Shown one piece after another: positions 36,530 through 49,348 of a stretch of 64,000 nt of DNA. How positions within the stretch are numbered: position 1 is the stretch's first letter; each line of letters starts with the position of its first letter. The notes beneath the pieces were generated by a model that searched no databases, had not been told where the DNA came from, and saw only the letters and a program-made list of their open reading frames with translations. This DNA comes from Pardosa pseudoannulata (lineage: Eukaryota; Arthropoda; Arachnida; Araneae; Lycosidae). Location of the stretch: positions 118,379,929-118,443,928 of the forward strand of contig CM063502.1 of NCBI GenBank assembly GCA_032207245.1, given 5' to 3'. A program made the position numbers and the translations under genes.

Positions 36530-37860
36530 CTTACTTAATATTATAAATATTCTTAATATAATTATTAATATTTGCAATGAAGAATAAAACTTCTCAGTAT
36601 CGTATCAGATGTCAGAACTGACAACATTTAAAAATAGAAACTTTAATCATTTAAAAAATATCAAAACTATTTAAGCATAATATTAATGTATCTGTTTAAA
36701 GTGATCTGTATGTATATAAACAATATTTAACATTATTAATATAATTATTAATATTTGCAATGAAGAATAAAACTTCTCAGTATCGTATCAGATGTCAGAA
36801 CTGACAACATTTAAAAATAGAAACTTTAATCATTTAAAAAATATCAAAAATATTTAAGCCTAATATTAATGTATCTGTTTAAACTGATCTGTTTCTGTAT
36901 ATAAACACAATATTATAAATATTCTTAATATAATTATTAATATTTGCAATGAAGAATAAAACTTCTCAGTATCGTATCAGATGTCAGAACTGACAACATT
37001 TAAAAATAGAAACTTTAATCATTTAAAAAATATCAAAAATATTTAAGCCTAATATTAATGTATCTGTTTAAACTGATCTGTTTATGTGTTTAAACACAAT
37101 ATTATTAATATTCTTAATATAATTATTAATATTTGCAATGAAGAATAAAACTTCTCAGTGTCGTATCAGATGTCAGCTGACAACATTTAAAAATAGAAAC
37201 TTTAATCATTTAAAAATATCAAAAATATTGAAGCATAATATTAATGTATCTGTTTAAAGTGATCTGTTTCTGTATATAAAACAATATTATAAATATTCTT
37301 AATATAATTATTAATATTTGCAATGAAGAATAAAACTTCTCAGTATCGTATCAGATGTCAGAACTGACAACATTTAAAAATAGAAACTTTAATCATTTAA
37401 AAAATATCAAAAATATTTAAGCCTAATATTAATGTATCTGTTTAAACTGATCTGTTTATGTGTTTAAACACAATATTATTAATATTCTTAATATAATTAT
37501 TAATATTTGCAATGAAGAATAAAACTTCTTAGTGTCGTATCAGATGTCAGAACTGACAACATTTAAAAATAGAAACTTTAATCATTTAAAAAATATCAAA
37601 AATATTTAAGCCTAATATTAATGTATCTGTTTAAACTGATCTGTTTATGTGTTTAAACACAATATTATTAATATTCTTAATAAAATTATAAATATTTGCA
37701 ATGAAGAATAAAACTTCTCAGTATCGTATCAGATGTCAGAACTGACAACATTTAAAAATAGAAACTTTAATCATTTAAAAAATATCAAAAATATTTAAGC
37801 CTAATATTAATGTATCTGTTTAAACTGATCTGTTTATGTGTTTAAACACAATAGTAATAT
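36530..37860. repeat. Satellite array, period 183-189 bp, seven units
   Basis: TTTGCAATGAAGAATAAAAC starts at 36571, 36754, 36943, 37132, 37317, 37506 and 37695. Units are close to identical in the core. Each carries the inverted motif TGTCAGAACTGACA (for example 36610-36623). In the fourth unit the central AA is lost, making the perfect palindrome TGTCAGCTGACA (37171-37182). The later units add TTTATGTGTTTAAACACAAT. Confidence 0.96.
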
Positions 37861-38640
37861 AAAAGTCATAACCTTCTCCATCTGGTTATTTTATTTTATC
37901 TGATTAACTTAGAGCACTAAATTTGATTTTTTTAAACGAGGGCTAATTAGAAGTAATATACTGTTTAAATACGATTCAGGGTAACTACGAACCTTTATTT
38001 CACTAATGGGATAATGGGATTCAAACCCATATTTTTCAGTACAAATAAGCAGCTCCCTATCCATCCTGACATTCATTTCATACATGACAATTCATTTTGA
38101 TATTGTATTAAATTTTACCGTTTTCTTCGCATACTTTATAAATCCATATTTATAAAAAGAAGGAAATTTAGGACTAAAATAAGAGATAATTATGTTGTCG
38201 TTGCATATGCCACGTGGTCTAACCATGTTCAATTGATATGGAGGGTACTGTATTAAGGCAAGGGGGTGCACCTTTCGTTTTGACGAGCATTTCAAGGGTG
38301 AAAGTACGACTTAAGCTCAAGTAGGTCCTCTTAATTTTGAAGGAGGGACCAAGCAGAAGATCCATAGGTTTGGCCTGCCACCAACAGAGGTATTGATTGA
38401 GACCTTGAAGGACATTTTACGTGCTCCAGCCACCTTTAACGAACACGGAAGATCTTAGGCTGGCTCTGTTAACTTTATATTTTCTATTTTTGTTTCCACC
38501 CCACACTGATTAACAATTTTGTTAAAGTAACCTTCAGTTTAGTTTAAATTTAACCACCACTTTCTAATTGTTTTTTCTTCTACTCCATGAAGACGCCGTC
38601 ATGGTATGCTAGTTTGTTTTGTGAACTGTATTTCACAACC
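37861..38640. other. Unassigned DNA
   Basis: ATGGGATTCAAACCCAT (38014-38030) is a short inverted motif with a B-box-like core, not enough to call a tRNA. The segment 38320-38520 is less A+T-rich than its surroundings and shows no recognisable domain. Confidence 0.45.
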
Positions 38641-38644
38641 AGTT

Positions 38645-38670
38645 GAATATATATAAAAGCAAGTCGCTCG
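38645..38670 (+). promoter_or_regulatory. Possible TATA element
   Basis: AATATATATAAAAGCAAGTC resembles a TATA box. No gene follows that I can recognise, and in A+T-rich DNA such matches are frequent. Low confidence. Confidence 0.15.
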
Positions 38671-38894
38671 TTATGCTGTGGTGGTGTTATTTTTTATGCG
38701 ATTAGTGACATGTCTCGTTTCTCGATATGTTCTATACTTAGTGAAGATGCCTGTTTTTTATGTTAAACTTAATGTGTTTTTAAGAAGTGTTTTTTTTAAT
38801 GAAGTGATGATATTTAAGAATAAATTCAGTTACCATCGCCTGTGGATTGATCATCATTTATTTTGCATGGCTATTTTTATTGGTGTGTTGGGAT

Positions 38895-39663
38895 TGTACC
38901 GAGGTACTTTCTCACGGTGATTTGCACGTGCATGCATAGCCGTGGGAGGATTTTCCTTGAGGAATTTAGGACCCCAATTATTTACGTCAAGTTTAGGGAC
39001 CCCTGCAGAGAAGATAGATCACGGAATGGCAGCATAACGGTCAAGCTCGCACAGAGCTGTAAGCGTGAGTTATGGGAGCAGGGGCTAAAAAGTAATGTCA
39101 GCTTGAACAAAAAGGGGCTACTTTAATGAGCCCACCTGCACTCCCGAAGGGCATTTGATGTGGGAAAATTTCCCGAAGACAAGGGATTGGATAAGAAGAA
39201 AAAAGGGGCGTTGGGACCGAGGTGAGGAGTTTAGAAACGTAGTGTGAGCGAAGAGGGGGAAGAAGTGGGCAGTCGAGAGAAGTGGGACAAGGATCCACTA
39301 GCACCAGCTCGTCCCGTGCCCCCGGACCGACACTGCTCCGCTCACCATCACCAACTCGTCCCCTACGCCCATGAGGAAAGCCCCTGCCTGCTCCCCTGTG
39401 ACTTTAAGGGAGGTAATTTATAAAATAATATTTACAGTCATTTGACTTAGGCCTCTGTTAATAATAATAATTCTTTATAAAGAGATGTGGGATAATTATA
39501 GTGTAAATAGAAGATATAAATGATTGATCATTATGATAACCAGGGATCTATTTGTAAATAAATGTATAGAATAAATGTCTGAATCTATATAAAGTATTAT
39601 ATTCATTCTGTGTTTCCCCCTTGTAACGAACACTGGTGTATAGGTTGTATGTACATTACAACA
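38895..39663 (+). mobile_element. Solo LTR, copy 2, with 5-bp target duplication
   Basis: The 769-bp element begins TGTACCGAGGTACTTTCTCA and ends ACATTACAACA, flanked on both sides by GGGAT (38890-38894 and 39664-39668). It aligns with 5127-5948. The shared parts include ACTTTAATGAGCCCACCTG, GGACCGAGGTG and GTAACGAACACTGGTGTA. An AATAAATGT signal near 39560-39580 could serve polyadenylation. No internal coding region is present. Confidence 0.88.
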
Positions 39664-39714
39664 GGGATGATTCAAAAGGAACCAGGAATTATGTCAAGTA
39701 GCTTCCTCGTTATA

Positions 39715-39800
39715 AAATGTTTACAGGCTGTAGCTCCGAACTAACAATTCTCCAATTACGAGAGCGTTGTCTTTGCAGACTGAGCTACTGCGGTTCAGAG
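39715..39800 (-). repeat. tRNA-like relic
   Basis: On the minus strand CAGTAGCTCAGTCTGCAAAG followed by ACAACGCTCTCGTAATTGG resembles the D-arm and anticodon-arm of a tRNA, with a weak T-arm (GTTAGTTCGGAGC). It is probably a tRNA-derived SINE head or pseudogene. It starts about 50 bp after the solo LTR. Confidence 0.4.
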
Positions 39801-40265
39801 ATAATTATAAAAACAACAAGCTAATAAATTAAAATATTTGTTACTTTTAATTATTTATAATAAATGAAAGTGACCCTCATAGTAAATTATAAAAAACCCT
39901 GTATTTTGGTTTCGACTAAGCACTATGCAATTACGAAAGCAGAGCCCTACCCTTCAGACATCATCCGGATATTTTGTAGTTAATTTCTCTGTTTTTAAAC
40001 CAATCTTTATAAAGAAAGGTAAAATAAGATTAATTAAGAGAAAATTAAAAATAGCTTGATAATAATTTTAAATATTTGTTTACTAAGTTTTTAATAATAA
40101 AGGGAAATGAGCATTCCAGGAAAATATTGTAAAGACTCCTTATGCATTTTTCTATTGACGGCATCATTTTTGGTTTTCTTCAAAATTATGAAATTATGAA
40201 AGCCCTATCCAATCAGGCACCGATTAACTAATTCATTTTTGTATTTGTTCATTTCTGTGTTTCCT
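39801..40265. other. Unassigned DNA
   Basis: No gene recognised. Short stretches resemble degenerate versions of the 191-bp unit that follows. Confidence 0.45.
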
Positions 40266-40269
40266 TTAT

Positions 40270-40865
40270 TCCCTTTATAAACCAGTAGTTTTGAAAAATG
40301 GAAGAAATAAAATTAATAAATAAAAAGATAATTATAAGATAATATGCTTGTAAGTTAATATATGTTTATTTTCTATTTTTTATAATTTTTGTAAAAGGTT
40401 TTTTTTATAATAAATGTTAATGATATCTAACGAAGTTGTTGTAAAGACTCATTCTGCAATTCACTACTGACTACACTAGTTTTGAAAAGACGAAGAAATA
40501 AAGTTAATAAATAAGGAGATAATTATAAGATAATATGCTAGTAAGTTAATATATGTTTATTTTCTATTTTTTATAATTTTTGTAATAGGTTTTTTTTATA
40601 ATAAATGTTAATGATATCTAACGAAGTTGTTGTAAAGACTCATTCTGCAATTCACTACTGACTACACTAGTTTTGAAAAGACGAAGAAATAAAGTTAATA
40701 AATAAAGAGATAATTATAAGATAATATGCTAGTAAGTTAATATATGTTTATTTTCTATTTTTTATAATTTTCGTAATAGGTTTTTTTTTATAATAAATGT
40801 TAATGATATCTAACGAAGTTGTTGTAAAGACTCATTCTGCAATTCACTACTGACTACATAACTTT
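40270..40865. repeat. Tandem array, period 191 bp, about three units
   Basis: TATGTTTATTTTCTATTTTT starts at 40361, 40552 and 40743. Each unit carries ATGATATCTAACGAAGTTGT and CATTCTGCAATTCACTACTG. The units are nearly identical. Confidence 0.95.
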
Positions 40866-40869
40866 TGTT

Positions 40870-41865
40870 TTCCCATCAAAATTATGAAGAGATTAAAATG
40901 TAGAGCAGAATCATTCATTTCCGATTCTTTTGTTTCACATTTTCCCAAAGTTTGCGAAAGATTGAACGTCAGGTGATTTGCTTATTTCAGCAGCTGAAAG
41001 GAACCGCACTCCAGTTTTTAATATGATCATTGTATTAATACAAAGGAGAAATAAGTGCTGTGTTCATTATGCGAAATGTTTCAGAATAGGAGGTATATGC
41101 ATAACAGCGCCTTTAAACTACATTCATGAAGTTCGGAAGTTTAACACAAAAATAATTCCAGTATTCGCTTCGTGCATTCTTCCCAAACAATCATGAATAC
41201 TTCGAGAGTTTATTATGAAACAGAGAAAATGTAAAATTAATTAATTTAAATGTCATTAATATGAAAGCTAGGTAATAATTTTGATGTGAATTTGAATATT
41301 TCAAAGTGATTTTAGAAACCACTTCAATCACCATTTTAATAAATAAATATGGAAATATTTATTATATGATTTTAAAGACTCTTAATGTGATAGTTTGATT
41401 TTATATCATTTATATGCCATTTATAATTATAAAATATGAACATTGTAAGAGTTTGAAATAAATATTATATCACTCGTGGATTATGCACATGGAATAGACA
41501 GAGATTATTGTATTAATAGAGTGATAAGTGCAGAGTTCATTATATGAAATATTTCGGAATAGCAGGTAGATGTATCATAAGAATAGATATCATGTATTAA
41601 GACGACATATTACCTTTTGAGCTGAATAGTCTTTTAAATTAAAAGTTTAGGACAATTTATAATGAGATTTAATTCTCTTTTCCATTCTATGAACCTCAAT
41701 TATATGAATGCGAGCGATGTATTTTATCTTACAGCAGGATAAAAGAAATATTTTTTTTTTAAATTTTTAAAAAGTTTTTAATATTTTTAAAATGTTAGAT
41801 ACCTTTACGACATTAGATTTATTGAATGAAAATTGTACTTATCTTCAATTTGATATAAAAATTTA
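40870..41865. repeat. Degenerate repeat region
   Basis: Segments such as ATTGTATTAATACAAAGGAG with TTCATTATGCGAAATGTTTC (about 41025-41085) recur in diverged form at 41500-41560 and 44130-44190. These are remnants of an old long-period tandem repeat. No gene was seen. Confidence 0.5.
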
Positions 41866-41870
41866 GTTTC

Positions 41871-41883
41871 TTATATATATATA

Positions 41884-41934
<51 letters not shown>

Positions 41935-41935
41935 G

Positions 41936-41989
<54 letters not shown>

Positions 41990-42026
41990 GTATATATATA
42001 TATGTATATATATATGTATATATATG

Positions 42027-42107
<81 letters not shown>

Positions 42108-42292
42108 GTATATATATGTATGTATATTGTATGTATGCATATATATGTATATATATGTATGCATATATATGTATATATATGTATGCATATATATGTATGC
42201 ATATATATGTATGCATATATATGTATGCATATATATGTATGCATATATATGTATGCATATATATATATATGTATATATATGTATATATGTAT

Positions 42293-42374
<82 letters not shown>
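41871..42374. repeat. (TA)n-based microsatellite, about 500 bp
   Basis: Mostly TA with interspersed GTA. 42125-42260 has a 14-bp minisatellite of GTATGCATATATAT. It is flanked by AAATTTAGTTTCTTATATAT on the left and CAAAAGTTATCTTACAGGA on the right. Paralogous copies at 33179 and 43190 have the same flanks with only a few TA bases between. Open frames over it are artefacts. Confidence 0.95.
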
Positions 42375-42376
<2 letters not shown>

Positions 42377-43680
42377 AAAGTTATCTTACAGGAAGTGAAT
42401 TTCATTTTATTTCATGTAGTGTATATTTTTTATACATATACCGTATATACAAATCAATATGAAACAACACTATCAGATTTAGAATAAAATTTTTCATGGC
42501 TTACTTATAATAATCTAATTTTATAACAATAAATAGTTTTATTATGTGAAGAAATCCTTTTTTTTTAAATTGTAAAATATATACACTAAGTGAAAAAAAT
42601 TTAAATTCCTTTACCTGCAAAATAACTTTTGAAACTTGTTAATTTTTTTACATCAAACAAAATCTAAATCTCGTTTCATTCTGTGAATGAAATGATCATA
42701 TGAATGTAATCGATGTATTTTATTTTATATCATGAGAAAAGATATTTTTTATTTTTCCATTTCTTAAAATTTTTTAATTTTTTAAGGTTTAAAACATTAA
42801 GTTTACAGAATGGAAAGGATATTTATCTTCAATTTGATATAAAAATTTATAATTTATATTTATAATGTTTAATATACATATTTCAAAAGTTATCTTCAGT
42901 GAATGTCATTTTTTTATTTGATGCATATATTTTGTGTTAAAAAGTATGCTACATGAAACAGCAAAAGTAAATAATTTTTATAAAAGTTAAAAAGATAATA
43001 AAAAACTTAATATAATAAAAAATACTGATACTACGATAATAAAAAATACTGCTATAATAAACATATTTTTATTTTTCAATCTCTTATAATTTTTAAACTT
43101 TTTCATCTTTAAAAATATTACCTAGCTGTAAAATAATAGTTTTACATAATGATATTTATCTTCAATTTGATTTAAAATTTTAGTCTCTAATACACATATT
43201 TCAAAAGTTATCTTCTGGGAAGTGAATGTCATATTTTTATTTGGTGTAAATGGTTTGTGTTGAAAATATGCTACTTGAAATAGCAAAAGTAAATAATTTT
43301 AATAAAGATAGAACTTTATTAAAGAACTTGTAAAAAATTCGTTTGTTTCACAAGTATATATAACTTTTAAACTTTTACATATAACTTTTAACTTTATTTA
43401 ACATATAACTTTTATTTTATGATTAGTCAGAAGAAGAGCTATTATAATGGTAATTTTAAATTTCAAAAGGTGCTACTTCACATTAAACTATATCCATGAA
43501 GTTCAGAAATTCATGACAAAATAATTTTTATATTATCTTCATGCATTGCTACTCAAGAATCTGGAGTACTTTGAAGGTTAATTATGACAAAGAGAAAATA
43601 TAAAATTAATCCATTTCAATTACATGAATAGAAAAGCTAAGCAATGTTTTTGATGTAAATTTGAATATTTAAAAGCGACT
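42375..43680. repeat. Degenerate repeat region, continued
   Basis: ATTTATCTTCAATTTGAT with TTTCAAAAGTTATCTTC occurs near 42820-42900 and 43150-43215. TCTTCAATTTGATATAAAAA is also at 41840. No coding sequence was recognised. Confidence 0.5.
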
Positions 43681-43687
43681 TATTTAA

Positions 43688-43969
43688 CACTAGATTGCCC
43701 GAGATTTCTTGTATACCTATATTGCCCAAAAAACAGTCAAAATGACTGCATTGTGAAAAAATAACAAATATGTAAAGAAATTTGTTTAAAATTAATTTTT
43801 AATATTATATAATAAAGGAGGGCGGAAGTAACTACAATTATTCATAAACCCATTTATATGTTATAGAAAAAGTCACCAAATTCTAAGAAATTGTGTCATT
43901 ATATTTCATAATTGTTTTTCTAATTGAAATTAAAAAACAGTCAAAATGACTGTCTTGGGCAATCTAGTG
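43688..43969. mobile_element. TTAA-flanked MITE with CACTAGATTGCCC ends
   Basis: TTAA (43684-43687) then CACTAGATTGCCC at the left, and GGGCAATCTAGTG then TTAA (43970-43973) at the right, give perfect 13-bp inverted ends with the piggyBac target duplication. The 282-bp element also has AACAGTCAAAATGACTG near both ends (about 43732 and 43936), itself a small hairpin CAGTCA/TGACTG. It has no coding capacity. Confidence 0.92.
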
Positions 43970-43973
43970 TTAA

Positions 43974-45000
43974 CCATCTCAAGCGCTATTTCAATATAAA
44001 AAATTTAGAAATATTTAATATATGCCTCTAATGGCTCTTAATAGTTTGATTTTTCATATGAAACATTGAAATAGAAATTTAAGTAGATGTTTTTTAACTC
44101 GTGGACTGTATACATAGTCTAGGGATAGATCGTTGTATTGACGCAATTGTGAAATAAGTGCTATGTTTATTATATGAAACATTTGCAAGTAGAAAAAAAA
44201 ATTCAAGATGTTCAAAGGTCTGTAGCAAAAGTAATACCTATGTCAGCTTCGTGCATTCTTACAAATTAATCAGGAATACTTTGAGAGCTGATTAGGAAAC
44301 TGAGGTACTATAAAACCAAATCCATTCAATAAAATTAATTTGACCTATAAATAATGTTTTTGATGGGAATGTGAATGTTTAAAAGTGATTTAAGAATCCA
44401 TTTCAAATGCCATTCTATAAAATAAATAAGGTCACATTTATTGTATGTTTTTAATGGATCTTAATCATATAGTTTGATTTTATATCCGTCTATATGATAT
44501 GTTTTAACAGAAAATTAAGTAGATGTTTTATCACTGGTATGCCAACACAGCTTGAATAAAAAAATGAAATCTACGTTGATAACATCGATAACGAAAATGG
44601 TCGTTTGAGTAAGATATTGAATGCAATCATGAAAATTACATACCAGATACTATAAAATGAAAAAAAGGAAGTTGTATTATTTGAGAATATTTTTTCCTTT
44701 TTTCTACATGGTATTAAACCAGAGAATATATATCTCTTTAAACGATATGAGTCGTCAAATATAACTCTTATATATATGAACAAATACACAGAAACAGAAT
44801 TGGTCTTGTTTATTTTTGTTCTCTTTTACTCTGTACGTTTTCATTTCGCAGAGAGTCCATTTATTTTACTTCATAGCTTGTCTCTGTTTATTTTATTAAA
44901 ACGGTTAACTTAATAATATTGCATATAAAATGGATGAAGATAAATTTATCAATTGTTTTCATTTTTAGAGCATTAATTTCCAGATACTAAACATACTTAC
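43974..45000. repeat. Degenerate repeat region and plain DNA
   Basis: 44100-44300 echoes the unit seen at 41020 and 41490. The rest has no recognised feature. A minus-strand frame at 44571-44789 shows hydrophobic runs but no recognisable family. Confidence 0.45.
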
Positions 45001-46105
45001 TTAAAAGCAAAATATTACAGTCGCATTTTTCAGCCTGACTGGATTAAGGCTATTTCATTCTAATAGAAGGGGATCTGGAAGTTAAATTTGAGGGTATCTA
45101 AAAATGCACCTATCCTAATACAAAGCCATACAGATTATGTAGCTAGGCAGTAAAATAATTTGTTTAAAATTTACCAATAAATTAGATATTTGTGAGAACA
45201 ATAGCTAAGCTCCATCAAATATTAAATTTTATCTCCCCAATTATTTTTTGAATAAAAAATACTACACTGGTATACATTAAGAGATTGTCTGATTTATTAC
45301 TTTTGTCAGTATGTGAATTTTATTTCAAAGGACAAATTTTAGGAAAATAGCAGTATCAAAATAAAAAATAGGTACTTGAAAATTGCATCTATTATAAAGT
45401 TTATTATCATTGTTAAAGATAAAATCAGTACCAGGACTTGTATCTTTTGCAGTACAAAGCCTTAAAAAACTTAATAACAATATCTAAGATGGAAAGAGGA
45501 TATCTGGAATTTACATCTATTATCGTACAAAGTATTAAAAACGTAATGACAGTTTAATTATTCAGTAGAATAATTTGATAAGTTCAAAGGGATAATTATT
45601 TATGAGAACAATAATTAAGTTCCAACAAGAAGTAGATTTTATTTCACCAACTCTCTAATGACTAAAAAATCTTCACTGCTGCATATTGAAAGACTGCCTG
45701 AGTCATTGGTGTTATTATGATGGAAATTTTTGCTATACGAAAGTGTTATAAGAAAATAGCTGTTTCTAAGATACAAAATGGGTACCTGGACCTGCACCTA
45801 TTACAGGGTCTTATAAATTTAATGACTGTATAAATACTACAAAGAACAATTTGATAAGTTAATTCGAGAAATTGTTTGTGAAAAAAAGCAGTTAAACGTC
45901 ACTGAGAACTTGATTCTTAGTCTCCACCAGTTTCTTCTTGACTAAAAAATGTTTTACTGGTGTAGGAAGAAAATTACATGGCTCATTAGTTTTATTAAAA
46001 TGGGAATTTTTGCCCAAAAGGAGAGTTTTGTGAAAATGACTGTATGTGAGAAAAAAGTGGTACCCAATTTTCCTCTGAAGAAAAATAAGGGAGAAAGATT
46101 TCAAA
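45000..46105. repeat. Ancient, highly diverged tandem repeat
   Basis: Related blocks (CACTGGTATACATTAAGAGA, CACTGCTGCATATTGAAAGA and TACTGGTGTAGGAAGAAAAT) occur at about 45265, 45678 and 45954, each followed by a TGGGAATTTT-like stretch. The similarity is weak and the period irregular. Confidence 0.4.
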
Positions 46106-46795
46106 CATCTTACGAAAAATGAAAAAAAATATTTAAATTAACTGTAACGTAAAAAGTATAATGGAATATAAAGCCTTTCTATTCCTCACTTGAAGAGGAA
46201 TTTGAAGAGTTCAGCAAGAAATAAATGATCTGACGCAAGTGAAAACTGTAACTTACTATTTTGGCTGAAGATATGTCATTAAAAAGAAGATATAGAAAAG
46301 CACTTTCTTTCACATTTATATTTGAGTAATAACTGTAAATTTTGGACAAATTTTTTTATCTTAACACTTTTCATACTCTTAGATTGGTTGGTTTAGTTTG
46401 GCTTGATGCAGTACAGATAATGTTTGGAAACACAAGGTATAATTAGACTAGAACCTAATGTTGAAAATTACATTGAAATGTCGGCAAACATCTATCTTAT
46501 CAGTGATATCCAAAACTACTGTATATAAATGTAACGTCATACATGTTCAGCCATTTCCGGCTAGATTGGGGACTCTATACTTCTATTTTTTGCTTATACG
46601 AAATTTGTTATGTTTATCAATTTCTCTGTTTAAAAACTTATGGTATAATTTGAATAATTTTTAAGGTTTTAATGACATTTTACTTTTAAATATTCAATTG
46701 ATATTCCAAAACATTATTTCACTTTTAAATTAATTATAAAGATATTAGTGACGTTGACTTATGTTTAGATATTCTTTACACTATCATACCTTACA
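46106..46795. other. Unassigned DNA
   Basis: A plus-strand frame at 46458-46664 has no recognisable domain. Confidence 0.45.
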
Positions 46796-48779
46796 AAATG
46801 AATGATAAAAAATTCCTGATCGACATTTGTGTTTCATATGTTTTATCTTTCCCCCAAGTTTGTTGATTGTCGTTATCCATGTTTTTTCAAACGTTAGTTA
46901 AATGTTTAGCTATTAACTTAATGGAATTGCAAGTGTTGTATTGGTATACCACGTGATATTACAACCTACGTTAGAATACTATTAGAAAATAATAAATAAC
47001 ACACCAGTAATATTGTATGAATTGTCAGGATAGTCATAAAAGTCTTTATGGCTAAGCTGATAGCCCAGAAAAAGCTTATTACACGAGTAGAATGTTACAG
47101 CGATGTTATTTATTTAGGAGCCAATCGATAGTGGTGTAGTACAAGAAGAAATTTGAAAATAAATACTGAAGTAATGGTAAAGAATGCATTTATATATACA
47201 TTTATATTTAATTTCTTTTATCTTTCCTTCAAATTTGTTGATTACCACTATGCATGTTTTTTTCAATTGTTAGTAATATGTTTATCTACTAACTTTACAT
47301 AACTGTACTTGTTATATTGGTATGTCATTTAATATTACAAGATATGTTAGAATACTGCTCGAAAATAATAAATCAAACTCAGTAATATTATATCATCTGT
47401 CAGAAAAGTCATAAAAGTTTTTGCGACTAAGCTGATAACTCAGAAAAAGCTTATTGCACGAATATAATGTTTCAGAGATCTTATTTAATTAGGAGTCAAT
47501 CGATAGTGCTGTAGTAGAAGATGAATTTTGAAAATAAATCCCGAAGTAATGGTAAAGTGTTCATTTATATGCACATTTATATTTTATGTGTTTTATCTAT
47601 CTCTCCTTTTTTTCGGTTACCGTTAACCATGTTTTTTCCAGTCTTTAGTTACATGTTTATTTATTAACTTTAGGGAAATGAAAATATTAGGTAGGTTTGT
47701 CATTTAATTCTGCAATTGATGTTGAGATGCTTTTAGAAATTGATAAAAAAACATCCGTAGTATTCTATTAGCTGTCAGGAAAGTCATAAAAGTTTTTACG
47801 ACTAAATTAATAGCTCAGAAAAAGCTTATTATAGGAGTATAATATTACAGAGATGATATTTAATTAGAAGTCAATCGATAATGCTGTAGTACAAGAATAA
47901 TTTTGAAAACAAATCTGAAGTAATGGTAAAATATTCATTTATATGCATATTTATGTTTCATTTGTTTTATCTTTCACTTAAATTTGTTGATTGCCATTAT
48001 CCGTGTTTTATTTTCAGTCGTTAGTTAAAAGTTTAGCTGTTAACATTAGAAAATTGCATGTGTTGTCTAAGAATGTGATTTGATATTGCGAACTTTGTTC
48101 GAATACAATTAGAAACTAGCATATAGCCCGCCATATGACGGGATCAGTAAAATTTTTAATTTTCCAGAATTGTAAAGTGCCCTATGAGGCAGGTAAAAAA
48201 AAATGGTTCGTTTTTTGGCTGAGAATTATCTGGAACACGCTGAATAATTTGTTTATCTTCTTACTCCTCTAAAATCTCCCGATACTGTGAATGCAGTTTA
48301 GAATCCCGTTGAAATGATTTAGAAATATAATTCAATGTTTTCTTATCTACGCCGAAATTATCGTTAAGTTTTTATTGCGACTGTAATTAATGGAAGTAAA
48401 GGAATGAAACTGTCATTTCTACTACACCCTAGAGGTAGATAGAATTTGTTGTTAATACCTGTGATAAAATTTTTATTCCAACCAAAAATAATCGATGATT
48501 GAATTTAAAATTATCCCATATGTACCTAATTTATTATTTAAGCCAAATATAAAAGGAAATTATTTACGTAATAGCTAAATTCAGTGATAAAACGTATGAA
48601 AATAACTCAGACGACATTTAAATAACTTAAAATAAAAAATGATTAAATAAGATGGTTAAAGGAATGACGTCATAATGCTAGAAAAAATGTTATTTTAAAC
48701 TATTTATTATGTGATACATTGATAAATTTAATTGCCTGCTCTTAACCGGGGAAAATAGAGCTTAAAATAATGGCATTAA

Positions 48780-49348
48780 CCCCTTCCAGTATGATTTAAT
48801 AATGAAAAACTGTGCATGAAATAACCATTTTATTTTTATTTAAAAAACTTGTTTCATTTTACAATTCTTACATATTCTTAATTAAAATCCACTTTTTACA
48901 TAGTGTTAAATAATATCAGAAACAGTAAAATTAAGAAAATATCAAAGTAAAACATTAATAAGGTATACAGATAATAGTCTTCAAGCTAGTGGTACTTTTC
49001 AAAACAAAGTGCAAAGGAATTCTTAATTGTTTACACCGCCAAGTAGTCTCACTTTTAATTTGATTCTTGTAACACACACGGCATTTCTTAGTAGGTTTTC
49101 TTTTATTTTGACTCATTCATTTGGCAATGACTTGTACCAAGAAATTCTAAGTAAACAATATGCAATAGTGACTTGTGATTTTCACAAGTGATAAAAGTGT
49201 TGCCAAATTCAGTACACTAGAAATTTTAAACTAAATTAATTATCATATTTAACAGTAACTTTAATCGCATGACGAGTGTAGCTCGTCATTGTGTGGTATG
49301 GAATGAAAAATTAATGACGAGCTAGACTTGTCATTTTACCGGAAGGGG
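48780..49348 (-). mobile_element. piggyBac-like element PB1, copy 3
   Basis: CCCCTTCCAGTA to TACCGGAAGGGG, 569 bp, flanked by TTAA at 48776-48779 and 49349-49352. It lies inside Helitron copy 2. Helitron copy 1 shows the same place uninterrupted (GGCATTAAAAGCTCG, 24911-24925), proving the TTAA duplication. Confidence 0.95.
48955..49116 (-). pseudogene. piggyBac-type transposase C-terminal fragment (PB1 copy 3)
   Basis: The minus-strand reading starts MSQNKRKPTKKCRVCYKNQI and keeps the CxxC and W-x-C-K positions of the cysteine-rich domain. It has the same shifted CFEKYH end as the other copies. There is no catalytic core. Confidence 0.78.

Noticed and set aside
36530..37860. Regular direct repeats that could suggest a CRISPR array
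   Set aside because: The whole 189-bp unit is repeated with no short repeat plus unique spacer pattern, and the DNA is eukaryotic in character.
38014..38030. B-box-like inverted motif ATGGGATTCAAACCCAT
   Set aside because: No A box at tRNA spacing on either strand.
38678..38920. Open frame of 80 residues with hydrophobic runs downstream of a TATA-like motif
   Set aside because: It runs into the solo LTR at 38895. The hydrophobic look is expected of T-rich codons and there is no homology I can name.
41819..42487. Long open frames of 140-200 residues on both strands
   Set aside because: They translate only Ile-Tyr, Met-His or Cys-Ile repeats from the TA microsatellite and stay open in several frames at once. 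The same applies to 6256-6512, 7510-7968, 51790-52222 and 63171-63715.
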